Part shown: positions 49,509-59,497 of the stretch, piece by piece
Position numbering within the stretch: position 1 is the stretch's first letter
How the letters are laid out: every line of letters starts with the position of its first letter
Notes under the pieces: model-generated
The model's database searches: none
What the model saw: the letters and a program-made list of their open reading frames with translations, nothing else
Told to the model about the DNA's origin: nothing
Assembly: GCF_022530855.2 (NCBI RefSeq)
Contig: NZ_CP099567.1
Coordinates: 868,001-932,000, forward strand
Source of the DNA: Candidatus Vondammii sp. HM_W22
GTDB lineage: Bacteria; Pseudomonadota; Gammaproteobacteria; Chromatiales; Chromatiaceae
DNA length: 64,000 nt
Direction of reading: 5' to 3'
Translations under genes and position numbers: made by a program

Positions 49509-50369
49509 ATGAGTTGGTTTGAAAAACTGATGCCCAGTCGCATCCGTACTGAAGGCGGCAGCAAACGTGCGGTTCCGGAAGGGTTATGGGCTAAATGCCC
49601 CGGTTGCAGTGCCATCCTCTATCGTGCGGAGATGGAGCGCAATCAGGATGTCTGCCCTAAATGCAGCCACCACAACCGGATGAGTGCCCGCAGACGCTTG
49701 GAGACTTTTCTCGATCCAGAACCAAGGGAAGAGATTGCCGGTAACCTGACGCCGCTGGATCCGCTCAAATTCAAGGACAGTAAGAAGTACAAAGACCGCA
49801 TTATCCAGGCACAGAAAAAGACCGGGGAGAAAGATGCCCTGATTGTGATGCGTGGTCAGCTTAAAGAGCTGGACCTAGTGGTTGCCGCTTTCGAGTTTGG
49901 TTTTATGGGCGGCTCCATGGGATCTGTTGTGGGTGAACGGTTCGTTCAGGGGGTCAATGTGGCCCTTGAACGGAGCATCCCCTTTATCTGTTTCTCCGCC
50001 AGCGGTGGTGCCCGGATGCAGGAGTCACTTTTCTCTCTGATGCAGATGGCCAAGACCAGTGCAGCTCTGAACAAGATGCGTAAGCGTGGTATTCCCTATA
50101 TCTCGGTAATGACCGACCCTACCATGGGCGGCGTCTCTGCCAGTTTTGCCATGCTCGGCGATGTCAATATAGCTGAGCCCAAGGCACTGATCGGATTTGC
50201 CGGTCCCCGAGTCATTGAACAGACCGTGCGTGAGACCTTGCCGGAGGGGTTTCAGCGAAGCGAGTTTCTGTTGGAGCATGGTGCGGTGGATATGATTGTC
50301 GACCGCCGTGACATGCGTGATCATTTGGCCAGCCTGCTGAGTATGCTGACTCACAAACCCCGGCCGTGA
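49509..50369 (+). CDS. accD: Acetyl-CoA carboxylase carboxyltransferase beta subunit
   Basis: A 286-residue subunit that, with AccA, transfers CO2 from biotin to acetyl-CoA. The N-terminal zinc ribbon is complete ([18 protein letters not shown], then CPKCSHH). The crotonase-like domain has [20 protein letters not shown] and [13 protein letters not shown]. The ATG follows AGGACTTGAACC. Normal length. Confidence 0.97.
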   Translation: MSWFEKLMPSRIRTEGGSKRAVPEGLWAKCPGCSAILYRAEMERNQDVCPKCSHHNRMSARRRLETFLDPEPREEIAGNLTPLDPLKFKDSKKYKDRIIQAQKKTGEKDALIVMRGQLKELDLVVAAFEFGFMGGSMGSVVGERFVQGVNVALERSIPFICFSASGGARMQESLFSLMQMAKTSAALNKMRKRGIPYISVMTDPTMGGVSASFAMLGDVNIAEPKALIGFAGPRVIEQTVRETLPEGFQRSEFLLEHGAVDMIVDRRDMRDHLASLLSMLTHKPRP

Positions 50370-50529
50370 AGCGGTAAATATTGCCTAATTGAGTATTTGT
50401 CCGGAAACCAATAACTCACCGCGAAGAACACGAAGATAGTAGACTGATTTAATTAAAGGGTTTTCTTAGTTTGTTCTGTATGCTTCTGGATATGCACTGA
50501 CTATCCGACACCACTACATGCAGGTATCT

Positions 50530-51792
50530 ATGGGTTCCAAATCCCTCCAAGAGTGGCTCGACTGGCAGTCGGGACTGCATCCCCGTGAGATCGAGCTTGG
50601 ATTAGAGCGTATAAAGACGGTATGGAAACGACTCCATCCAGGCCCATTGTCATGCAACATCATTACTGTTGCCGGTACTAACGGCAAAGGCTCCTGTGTC
50701 GCTTTTCTCGATGCCATGCTGCGGGCCGGTGGTTACCGTACCGGCTGTTACACATCCCCCCATCTGATCCGATATAACGAACGAATTCGCATTGATGGGG
50801 AGGAGGCAACCGACGACAGGCTTTGCCAGGCCTTTGAGCGAATCGATCAGGCCCGTGAAAACTCCACCTTGACTTATTTCGAGTTCGGTACCCTTGCTGC
50901 CCTGGAGATTTTTGCCCGCGATGAGTTGGATGTAGCCATTCTTGAAGTGGGGCTGGGAGGGCGGCTTGATGCCGTCAATATTATCGATCCCGATGTCGCA
51001 CTGATCACGACAGTTGATATTGACCATACCGATTGGCTGGGAGACACCCGGGATCAAATCGGCCTGGAGAAAGCGGGTATCATGCGGCCGGGATGTCCGG
51101 TGGTTTTTGGTGGCTCACAGGTGCCCGATTCTGTGGTTCTCCACGCTGGAGATGTGGCAGCCACACTGTTTGTCCCGGGGAGTGATTTCAGCTATCAGAC
51201 GGATGGGCAGAGTTGGCATTGGCAGGGGAGAGAGCATCACCGATATTCACTTCCCATGCCTTATCTGAGAGGACGATTTCAACTGCAGAACGCATCAGCC
51301 GTCCTCATGGCGTTAGAGTGCCTTGATCAGCAATTGCCTCTTAGCCAACAAGCTATCAGGACCGGCCTTCAGTCGGTATTGCTGCCAGGGCGATTTCAAG
51401 TGATTGGCCAGGCTCCCATGACAATTCTCGATGTGGCGCATAATCCCGAAGCTGCCAGAGCACTGGCGAATAACCTTAAAGATATGTTCTGTTCCGGAAG
51501 CACGCGGGCAATATTTTCCATGCTGGCAGATAAAGATGTGGAGCAGGTGGCGAGGATCATTGCTCCGTTTGTCGATCATTGGTATATCACTGAACTGAAG
51601 GGGGAACGTGTTGCATCGTGCGAGATGCTGTCGCAGAGTATTGAAGCGGCTGGCGTTCCCGCCGGAGAGATAACCCGCTACGTAACTCTGACGGCCGCAT
51701 TGGCTGCAGCAAAATCGGAAGCGGAGGAGAGTGACCGGTTGTTGGTTTTTGGCTCTTTTTATATGGTTGGCGAGGTTCTTCAATTTCTTTGA
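50530..51792 (+). CDS. folC: Bifunctional folylpolyglutamate/dihydrofolate synthase
   Basis: About 420 residues; adds L-Glu to dihydropteroate and to tetrahydrofolates. The P-loop VAGTNGKGSCVAFLDAML, ILEVGLGGRLDAVNIIDPDV, TTVDIDHTDWLGD and DVAHNPEAARAL are the family motifs. An ATG at 50530 with CAGGT upstream is preferred; the frame opens at 50518. It lies 160 bases after accD and 180 before the SPOR gene. Confidence 0.95.
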   Translation: MGSKSLQEWLDWQSGLHPREIELGLERIKTVWKRLHPGPLSCNIITVAGTNGKGSCVAFLDAMLRAGGYRTGCYTSPHLIRYNERIRIDGEEATDDRLCQAFERIDQARENSTLTYFEFGTLAALEIFARDELDVAILEVGLGGRLDAVNIIDPDVALITTVDIDHTDWLGDTRDQIGLEKAGIMRPGCPVVFGGSQVPDSVVLHAGDVAATLFVPGSDFSYQTDGQSWHWQGREHHRYSLPMPYLRGRFQLQNASAVLMALECLDQQLPLSQQAIRTGLQSVLLPGRFQVIGQAPMTILDVAHNPEAARALANNLKDMFCSGSTRAIFSMLADKDVEQVARIIAPFVDHWYITELKGERVASCEMLSQSIEAAGVPAGEITRYVTLTAALAAAKSEAEESDRLLVFGSFYMVGEVLQFL

Positions 51793-51971
51793 GATATACA
51801 TCTCTTATGTGGTGGTATAATTCAATCGCGGGTATTTGTAAGTTCTCCATATTCTCTACCGCACGGACTTTTTGAGAACTTATGGTTGACTTTAAACATT
51901 TGTTTTTTGCCCGGCTTATTTTGGTATAAATTGAACGCTGACTGATTGATCAGCAGAATGAGGTCTGAATA

Positions 51972-52544
51972 GTGGATGAACGGCTGAAAAAGCGGCTTGT
52001 GGGTGCCACCGTCCTGATATCGCTGGTGGTTATTTTTGTGCCCATGTTGCTGGAGCATGGGCCGATTATTGAAACGGGCATTACCGAGAGCAACATTCCC
52101 CCCCGGCCGGATACATACTTCTCTTCCCGAGTGCTGCCGCTGGAAAGTGAAACACTCTCCCCCACCCTTGACGAGATTGTTCCTCTGCAATCAGACGACA
52201 AACCCGAGCCGGTGCAGACGCCTCCTCCCCGAGCAGGAAAACCAGCGCAACCGGTAGCCAAGCCGGTTAAGCCCGTCCCGGTAACACAGCGTGTGGGTCT
52301 CTCTGCCTGGGTGGTTCAGGTGGGTAGTTTCGGTAAACGTGAAAATGCTGAAAAAGTTGAGAAGATTCTGAAAAGCAAGAAATTCCCCGCTTTTATCAAG
52401 CGTGCAGGTGTCAAAGAGAAAACTTTGTTCAGGGTGATGGTTGGTCCTGAAATAGACCGTAAACTGGCAGAGCAGATGTTGGGGAAAGTAAATCGCCAGC
52501 TCAAGCCGATGAAGTTGAAAGGAACACTGAAGAGCTACCAGTAG
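51972..52544 (+). CDS. dedD: SPOR-domain protein (DedD family)
   Basis: A 190-residue cell-division-associated protein. A short cytoplasmic N-terminus and one helix (LVGATVLISLVVIFVPMLL) are followed by a Pro-rich linker (about 60-105) and a C-terminal SPOR domain (LSAWVVQVGSFGKRENAEKV to the end) that binds denuded septal glycan. It starts with GTG at 51972. In related genomes cvpA and purF usually follow; here the next sequence is IS debris. Confidence 0.88.
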   Translation: MDERLKKRLVGATVLISLVVIFVPMLLEHGPIIETGITESNIPPRPDTYFSSRVLPLESETLSPTLDEIVPLQSDDKPEPVQTPPPRAGKPAQPVAKPVKPVPVTQRVGLSAWVVQVGSFGKRENAEKVEKILKSKKFPAFIKRAGVKEKTLFRVMVGPEIDRKLAEQMLGKVNRQLKPMKLKGTLKSYQ

Positions 52545-52942
52545 GCCGTGCTGTCGCATTATCTTATCTGAAATGTCAAGGGGATGGGTTAGCCAAAGAT
52601 ATGACTCAGCCTTTCAGTATAGGGGTAAGGATCACAGTTTTCCTTTGAACCAAGTCGTTTCCCTCCCGCTTAGTTACCTCCTCCCCCCAGACAAATTGAA
52701 GTTCAATCTTCTTGTGTGCTTGGCTTTGCTGCATTCAACCAACCGGTTTTTAAAGTTGAATCTTTAAGATAGAACTCACGAAGGATGGTAAGCATAAAAA
52801 CTCCTATTTAATTTTAAGGTGAGATCAGCCAGGAAAAATAAATCATTATCGTGACTGATACGAAAAATAAAACCCAGGTACCTCTAGATTAATTCCAGGA
52901 ATCGCCTATTATCAATCGGCCCGCAGATCACCCACTTTCCCG
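52545..52942. other. Intergenic region after dedD, no gene recognised
   Basis: Neither strand encodes a recognisable protein. The expected cvpA gene is absent, and the sequence grades into an IS5 remnant. No promoter or terminator could be assigned with confidence. Confidence 0.4.
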
Positions 52943-53160
52943 TTGGAGGCTTTAGAAGCCAAGCAAGGTTTTTGGAAAGTACCGAAATTAAAGACCCGCG
53001 GAGCGCTTTATAATTCACGTGCCATGGGTAAGTTCGTGAGTATTGATCTGGATATGCATAAAATCCGCAAAGGCAAATGGTACCTTGGCATGAAGGCCGA
53101 TATTGGCATGGACAGCAGAACCAAACTGATCCGCTCAATAAGTGAAAAACTTCAATTTTT
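52943..53160 (+). pseudogene. IS5-family transposase internal fragment
   Basis: About 70 codons with DLDMHKIRKGKWYLGMKADI and GMDSRTKLIRSI, matching the second DDE block of IS5-type transposases (MHxTxKGxQWYFGMKxHIGVDxxxxLIH). Both the N-terminal and catalytic C-terminal parts are missing. The upstream stretch (ALEAKQGFWKVPKLK) corresponds weakly to the preceding region. Dead fragment. Confidence 0.7.
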
Positions 53161-53280
53161 CAGACCATCCTGGATGTCCATTGGTTTTTGAATTTTCGCA
53201 TTGCCATAATTGTGCGGGGAACACATATTGGAGATGTTTTGATATTAATCGGCAAGTTTTTCATGGAGGAGATTCAGCAG

Positions 53281-53943
53281 ATGGTAAAGGTCGGAAAATA
53301 CGGTTTATTCGAAGATGAGTTGCATGCAAACTGCAGACGTCGAGGGAAGAGCAATAGAATAGCAATCAATGCGCATGTAACTCATACCGAAAACAGCGTT
53401 CTGCGAAGCGTGCTCAGTGCAAGATTCAAAAGTAGTATCGCAGGCCCTGTGTCAGGTACCGGGCATGTTGTGTCCGTTTCGTCATCATTACTCTCCCGCA
53501 CAGTACTCGGCATTGGATTGTTTGTTTCCAGCTCGATACTGCCGGATATCATCACAGGCGGTGCAGGCAAGGCATGGGCTGCGTGTACAACAGCCGGAAC
53601 CGTAGTAACTTGTAATAAAGATTCCAACCCCGTGACTAAGCGTCAAATATACAGTACTCCCATAAACACCATAAATGTGTTGAAAGGATCAGCTATTGAT
53701 ACAACCTCCGCCGCTGAGCCATCGGTAGCTCTGGATGGAGACGATGCAGGGCCTATGGAAATTATTCAGGAAGCCGGCAGTTCGATTCTTTCACTGGCCT
53801 CGTCCTCGCCAGGAGGACTTGGTGGTTTGGGCATTATTCAAAGAGGTGCTGGTAAAGTTATCATTAATCATCATGGCAGTGTGCTCCTAACGGGCGGAGG
53901 AGCTTCTGTACCCATGGGTATCAGTCGAGTTATAGCCAAATCT
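53281..53943 (+). pseudogene. Autotransporter, N-terminal part (split by IS256)
   Basis: The start ATG at 53281 follows GGAGGAG. About 221 codons give a long basic N-terminal extension (MVKVGKYGLFEDELHANCRR), then hydrophobic LLSRTVLGIGLFVSSSIL ending in AWAACT. This is an extended signal peptide as used by large type V secreted proteins. The passenger begins TTAGTVVTCNKDSNPV, followed by Gly/Ser-rich beta-helix-like sequence. The gene stops at the IS256 end (53944). The IS length is a multiple of three, so the downstream part resumes in the same frame at 55297. With two later frameshifts the whole gene (53281-58200) is dead. Confidence 0.75.
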
Positions 53944-55296
53944 GGTGTTTAGTCAGTTGAATCAAGCGGTGACCTGATCGACTCTTGCTACCTCAACACC
54001 CTCTTTAAATTTGATTCCGGTTATCACCTTCGCCAGATAATCGAAACCCCGTAATCGTCTCCACGTCTTCTCGGCACACAGGCCGAGTTTAAACATCATG
54101 TGTAGCATGCCGTCACGCGATAGGCAGCCCTTGGAACGCTTGGTTCGATGGCGGATTGTCCCGAAGGTGGATTCAATCGGATTGCTGGTCCGAATACTCT
54201 GCCAATGCTGCGCAGGAAATTGATAGAAAGCCATCAGTTCCTCTCGGTCTTTGTGCAGACAGATGGCAGCCTTCGGATACTTTGGCTCATACGTTTTGAT
54301 AAACAGATCAAAGGCTTTTTCCGCATCGGCCTGGGTCTCCGCCTGCCAGATGTTGTGCAGTGCCTGCTTCGCTTTCGGCTGAGCTGACCTTGGCAGGCAG
54401 TTCAGCACGTTCATGGCCTTGTGCATCCAGCAGCGCTGCTGACGCGTCTCTGGATACACTTCCTCCAGCGCAGCCCAGAATCCCATGGCACCGTCACCGA
54501 TCGCCAATTTGGGCGGGGTCAGTCCGCGTGACTTCAGTTTCAACAGTACCTCCCGCCAGCTCTGTGTGGACTCCCGTACACCATCCTCAATTGCCAGAAA
54601 ATGCTTCTCACCACGCTCATTCACGCCGATCACCACCAGGGCACACAGCTTCGTCTGCTCTGCTCTCTGTCCGCTGTAGACACCGTCTGCCCACACATAC
54701 ACCCAATGGCCCTTATCCAGGCGCTCCTCGCACCCGCTCCGATATTCTTCTGCCCAGACCTGCTTCAGACGCGATACCCTGCCCGCCGACAAGCCTGTTG
54801 CACCCGGAACCACAAGCACTTTCAGGGCTTCACCCATCTCTCCACTGGAAATCCTCTTCAGGTAGAGCCACGGCAGTGCCGCTTCCAGTGACTTCGTCTT
54901 GCGTACATACGGCGGCACCAGAGCTGATCGGAACGTCACCGGCTCGCCGGTCTTCGCTCGTACTTTGGGGATCTTGACCGTGACCGGCCCTAATCCTGTC
55001 TGCAGTTTACGAGCTGGCAGGTGACCATTACGCACCACACCCACCTTGCCATCCTCTGTCCGTCGCTCGACGTGCTCCGCCAACAGCTCCAGCAGCTCGG
55101 CCTCCACCACCTGGTAGATCAACTGCTCTGCACCACTTCTCAGCAACTTTGTCAGCGGATCGATAATCGTATCGCGACCTGCCAGCTTAACAACGTTATT
55201 CTTACTCGTGGTGGCGTATCTCCAATGGTTGTTTTGATGTCTCGCAACAACAAATCAACCAGATACCCGGCTTTTTTTCAATTCCTTTCAAACACC
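53944..55296 (-). mobile_element. IS256-family element, second copy, 1.35 kb
   Basis: The left end reads GGTGTTTAGTCAGTTGAA at 53944; the right end, inverted from 55296, reads GGTGTTTGAAAGGAATTGAA. It contains one transposase on the minus strand and lies inside the autotransporter gene. The 8-9 bases flanking each end (GCCAAATCT, ACTTTCAGT) do not match, so a target duplication is not visible. Confidence 0.78.
53962..55209 (-). CDS. IS256-family transposase with altered start codon
   Basis: The open frame gives 394 residues from a TTG at 55146, but protein-like coding continues upstream (KNNVVKLAGRDTIIDPLTK) to 55209. There a GGAGATAC ribosome site is followed by ACG where ATG would be expected. 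The rest is an intact Mutator-type transposase with VVRNGHLPARKLQTGLG, VYVWADGVYS (first Asp), AIGDGAMGFWAAL (second Asp), QRCWMHKAMNVL and RTSNPIESTFGTI (Glu). Expression may be weak because of the start change. The annotated range includes the extended N-terminus. Confidence 0.88.
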   Translation of the reverse strand, partial: TSKNNVVKLAGRDTIIDPLTKLLRSGAEQLIYQVVEAELLELLAEHVERRTEDGKVGVVRNGHLPARKLQTGLGPVTVKIPKVRAKTGEPVTFRSALVPPYVRKTKSLEAALPWLYLKRISSGEMGEALKVLVVPGATGLSAGRVSRLKQVWAEEYRSGCEERLDKGHWVYVWADGVYSGQRAEQTKLCALVVIGVNERGEKHFLAIEDGVRESTQSWREVLLKLKSRGLTPPKLAIGDGAMGFWAALEEVYPETRQQRCWMHKAMNVLNCLPRSAQPKAKQALHNIWQAETQADAEKAFDLFIKTYEPKYPKAAICLHKDREELMAFYQFPAQHWQSIRTSNPIESTFGTIRHRTKRSKGCLSRDGMLHMMFKLGLCAEKTWRRLRGFDYLAKVITGIKFKEGVEVARVDQVTA

Positions 55297-58200
55297 ACTT
55301 TCAGTTATAACTCGTATCAGTCTGGCAGCGGTGGTATTACCGTGAAATCGACAGGTGATATTACGACTGATGGGGAAAGCAGTGATGGGATTCATACGAC
55401 TAGTGCTGGTGATGGAGATACCACCATTGATTCTAGCGGCACCATTGACACGATAGGTACTGGTGCCATAGGGATTCAGAGTGATCACTATGGGGGTGTG
55501 GGCGATATCAATATTACACAGCATGGGAGCGGTGCTATTGATACGTTTGGCGCTGAAGCTCTACGCAGCAGGATAGCGGCACTATCAGTATAAGGGGTGA
55601 TGGTGCCTATGGCATTTGGGCAGAGCATAGGGGCACGGGCACACTCAATATTACACAAACAGAAAATGCTGTGATTGGTACGACGGGTAATGAAGCCCAC
55701 GATATTTCAGCCCGTTTTTCCCCTGCTGATGTGCTGGATGATACGAATAAGATCGCGATTAATGTAAAGGGCACTATTAATACTGAGGGGGATTCTGCCG
55801 CCGGTATTTATGGTCGGCACGATGGTGAGGGCAAGCTTAAGCTTGATATTACCTCATGCGGCAGATATCACCACGAAAGGTGAAAAGGCCCATGGCATTA
55901 TGGGTGATGCAGATGACCCGAATAGTCAAGCTTCGATTACCATTAATGCGACCGGCGGTACGATCAGCACAGAGAAAGGAGAGGCCCATGGCATTTATGG
56001 CAAACAGAGGGGTACGGGTGCCATTAATATTACCTCTGCGGCGGAGATTACCACCAAAGGCATCCTGGCCCACGGAATTTTTGGCGGACACGAGGGTACA
56101 GGCGCGGTTGATATTACCTCTACGGCGAAGATCACCACCAAAGGCCGTTATGCCAGGGGAATTCAGAGCCGAATTGGTAGCTCACCGAGTACGGCTGCTA
56201 TGAACATTAACTCTGAGGCGGCCATTAACACGGAGGGTGGGAGAGCTCACGGTATTTCTGCCACACACGCTGGCAGTACGGGCACGATTAACATCACCTC
56301 CGCGGCAGATATCACCGCCACCGGTTTAGGTTCTGATGGCCTGGAGGCAGCGGGGAGTGGAAACCAACGCTTTCGCGTAAAAGTCACGGGTGGCACTATT
56401 CTGGGTGGACGGAGTACAGGTGCGGGCATTAACACAGCCAGCCGGGGTGGCGGCACGATAGATATCCAGTCTGGCAGTACTCTCAGTGCCTTGAGTGATC
56501 GGGCTATCATCGATGCAGACGGGGCGGCAGCGATTACCAATACGGGTACTATCATTGGCTTTGTGACGCTTGGTGGTGGTGATGATACATTTACCAATAG
56601 CTCTTCCAATTCGTTCAATGTGCGTAGCTTTGCCGATACAGATGGCGACCGTATCCGTGACAAAGAGAGTGTGGCCGTCAACGACTTTGGTACCGGCAGC
56701 GACACTTTCACCAATACGGCGACCGGGACGGTTCGTCTGCTGACGGTTGAGGATATGAGTGGGCTGTCGTCGGAGGTTGACGATGATACAGCGCCAACAG
56801 ACTGGGATACTACGTTTGTTAAAGAGTACTTTTCCGCAGGCTCGGCCAGATTGTCGATCACCGGTGGCGCTACCGCTGGTAATAGTGGCGGCGGAATATT
56901 CCGGGCCGATGGAGGAGAACTGCGGATTGATACGGTTCTGGATGATGGCGTGGTGGATACCACTGACGTCCTGGTTGTTGACAGGACGGAGGTAGGCAGT
57001 GGTGGCCCGACAAAAGTTATCGTTGCCAATGCCGGAGGCGCTGGTGGGTTGACCGGCCGGGGAAAGACAGACGGTATCCTGGTTATCGAAGTGCTGGATG
57101 CAGGCTATTCCGCTTCAAGTGCATTCGTGCTTGGCGCCCCGGCTGTTGCCGGCGCATATGAATATGATCTTGTTCAGGCGGATAATCAGAACTGGTATCT
57201 GCAATCGCTGAAGAAATCAGCGGGACTTCAGGCCCAGCTTTATGGTTACAGTGCGCTTCAGGTCGTGCTGCGTGAGGAGATAGATACGCTGTGGCAGCGG
57301 GGTCGACGAGGGCAACTGTTAGACATGGATGGCACGGCGAGCCAGTCGGGTTCCGGCTTATGGATGCGCAGTAGATATTTAAAAACCTCAGTCGATGCGG
57401 GTGTGACATTTGGTGCTGACAGTGCAAATACCAGTCTTGACTATAGGCAGTCCATGATTCAGCTTGGTTATGACCATGAACTGCTTGCCGGTGCTGACGG
57501 CTATCTGGCGGCGGGCGTGTTCGGTCATTACAAGCGTCTTGATCTGGATGTTGACAATGCCATGGGTGAACGGCTTTCCAGCGCGGATACCAGTGGCTAT
57601 GGTGGCGGTGCGTCGTTGATCTGGTACAGCCAAGATGGCTTTTATGGCGGTCTGGTTGGCCAGTTGACGGCCTATGACATCGATGTGACAGGTTATACCG
57701 GCGGTAAAGGTTCTCTGGACGCACTGACTTGGTCGATAAGTGTTGAGGGCGGGCACCGATTTGATTTTATTGGCGGCACGCGTCTTGTCCCCCAGGCGCA
57801 GCTTGCGTGGCATGGCCTGGAGCTTGATGATTTCACTGATAGCAGAGGTGTTGTGGTGACCTGGGAGGAGAAAAAAGCGTTGACGGGCCGGCTTGGTCTT
57901 GCGTTGGAGGGTGGCAGGCTGAAGTCTCAGGGCGGCAATGGTCTGACCGGTTATGTTCTTACCAACCTTGTACATGACTTTGACCGACCGGGCAGCCTTA
58001 ATGCCTCAGGGACCAGTGTGGGGATGCAGGTGAACAAAATGCGAGTAAACAGAACCCGCATTGAGGGGCGGTTTGGCGTTCAACTGCTGACCGATGATGA
58101 TCGTCTGATATTCTTTGGTGAGATCGGTGTTGCGAAGGATTTAAGGGGAAAACCCCATACTCAGTACAGTGGCACTGCAGGACTCCGGTGGAACTTCTGA
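55297..58200 (+). pseudogene. Autotransporter, passenger and beta-barrel part, two frameshifts
   Basis: The passenger resumes at 55297 with TFSYNSYQSGSGGITVKSTG. It shows repeated ~30-residue units built on ITSAADITTKG.AHGI.G...GTGAI (for example 55980-56300), typical of beta-helical autotransporters. A frameshift near 55565 separates GAEAL from QDSGTISIRGDGAYGIW. A second, near 55855, is an extra A in ACCTCATGCGGC compared with ACCTCTGCGGC in sister repeats. From about 57200 the C-terminus is a complete autotransporter barrel (LWMRSRYLKTSV, SIQLGYDHEL-like MIQLGYDHELLAG, EGGHRFDF) ending GTAGLRWNF, a proper outer-membrane terminal Phe. Confidence 0.8.
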
Positions 58201-58457
58201 CGGAGTCTTAAGGCGGCGGGCTCAAGGACTTAGCAGGCCAGATCTTTCGGCTTTTCCATTATACTCCAGGTTCCGGGCGCAGATGAGAGTGCCCGGGACC
58301 TTTTGCTTCTCCGGCCGGAGTTAAATTCAGGAATCCCCCCTGTACCAGGCCTATCCCGTCCTGGAATGACGTCTTATGTTCAGACCCATTTTATTGTCCT
58401 GGTCCGCTGGTTAAACCATGCACTTTAGTACAAGGCTTTAGCTTTAAATACTGAGAA
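58201..58457. other. Intergenic region, no gene recognised
   Basis: Contains a CCCGG-rich hairpin (CCGGGCGC/GTGCCCGGG at about 58273-58297) shortly after the autotransporter, possibly a terminator. Otherwise nothing was recognised. Confidence 0.35.
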
Positions 58458-58657
58458 ATGGTCGCAACGCCCCAAGCAGTAGCAGATATACTGGAACAGA
58501 CATTCAACAAGATACACTAGGAAGAGATGCAGGAGATTCCAATTCTAAACCCGGCAATCAAGGTTCAGGCATTAGGTTTCCAAGAGTACCAGGGGAGGGT
58601 GCTTGGTGTTCTATTACATCCTGGTTGATGAATGTGGTTATGTTGCCTAGTGTGTGA
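58458..58657 (+). pseudogene. HybE-like hydrogenase assembly chaperone, N-terminal remnant
   Basis: From an ATG at 58458: VATPQAVADILEQTFNKIH, a TAG, then MQEIPILNPAIKVQALGFQE and YQGRVLGVL. A one-base shift then gives ITSWLMNVVMLP, ending at the TGA at 58655-58657. The MxxIPxxNPxLxVEAxGFxxxxGxxLGVLxTPWFMNLxLLP pattern is the [NiFe]-hydrogenase chaperone HybE/HupJ-type family. One stop and one indel, and the C-terminal half is missing. No hydrogenase genes are in the window. Confidence 0.6.
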
Positions 58658-58843
58658 GACGACATATAGATAGCGAAAACCGGGATATGATCCAATACGA
58701 TTGGATTAGGTGGGATGATAAGGAAAATTAGAGGGTTAGAGGGCATTTAATCGTTAGGTAAAAAATGAGAAAATGCGACTCATCAAGCCCCAAAGGCTTT
58801 AATAAAGTAAAACCGTCAAGATAAACGCGACGAGAACAGCTTA

Positions 58844-59371
58844 CTATTTTGCTTCTTCGCGGTCCTGTAGTGAGCGAAGTGTTTCATATAGACGCTCAAC
58901 TCCAGATTGTTCAAGCCCATGGAGTGTCACTAGTTCGACGATCAGTGCAGCCCATATAGCTGCTGGGTTTGAGCTGGGATCATCTTTTGTCATATCGAAA
59001 GCAACCTGGGAGGCTGTCCTAAACTTCTCCGCTTGGCGCTCCCACTCCTTTTGCTCGCCAGATGAGCGTTCCGTGGGAGGTTCAGGTTCTGGTGTGGGCT
59101 GTTGAGCCATAATCATGGCGCCACTCCCTGTTAGTAACCAGTTGGCATTGCAATCGAGGCGTGCGAGCGCTGCAATAACCTGGCTTCCAGGGGTATGTCC
59201 ACCTGATTCATAACGCTGCCAGGACTTCTTCCCAATACCCAGCAAACCATCCATCTCTGCTTGAGATACCCCAAAATGCTCCCGAAGCTTCTTTAATCGG
59301 TCAAAAACCCCATTATTTAGGGTATTACTTTCTTCGTCCAAAGCGTTACCCTTTTTAATTTTCTTATTCAT
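58844..59371 (-). CDS. Prophage repressor (c-type), XRE helix-turn-helix
   Basis: A protein of about 175 residues. After MNKKIKKG comes an XRE HTH (FDRLKKLREHFGVSQAEMDG, GIGKKSWQRYESGGHTPGSQ) and a region typical of phage repressors (LARLDCNANWLLTGSGAMI). A Pro/Glu linker and a C-terminal helical part follow (about 110-175). The start at 59371 is supported by CGGGAAG; an ATG at 59407 is possible. Position and orientation match Mu c. GGGTA-type repeats surround and overlap its start, indicating autoregulation. Confidence 0.8.
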   Translation of the reverse strand: MNKKIKKGNALDEESNTLNNGVFDRLKKLREHFGVSQAEMDGLLGIGKKSWQRYESGGHTPGSQVIAALARLDCNANWLLTGSGAMIMAQQPTPEPEPPTERSSGEQKEWERQAEKFRTASQVAFDMTKDDPSSNPAAIWAALIVELVTLHGLEQSGVERLYETLRSLQDREEAK

Positions 59372-59469
59372 AGGGTAACACTTCCCGTTATTATCTCTAT
59401 AAAACAAATAGTTATATTCATCGTTAACAATATGTGGCGTAATTAGGGTAATACTTAAAGCGATACCCT
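59319..59469. promoter_or_regulatory. Operator cluster: five GGGTA-type sites between repressor and early genes
   Basis: AGGGTATTAC (59319), GTTACCCT (59345), AGGGTAACAC (59372), AGGGTAATAC (59445) and GATACCCT (59462) lie in both orientations. They cover the repressor start and the divergent early promoter region. Regular recurrence of one motif is what repressor/Ner operators of Mu-like phages look like; which protein binds is not shown. Confidence 0.6.
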
Positions 59470-59497
59470 ATATACTGGTTGACACGCCTCATTTTTC

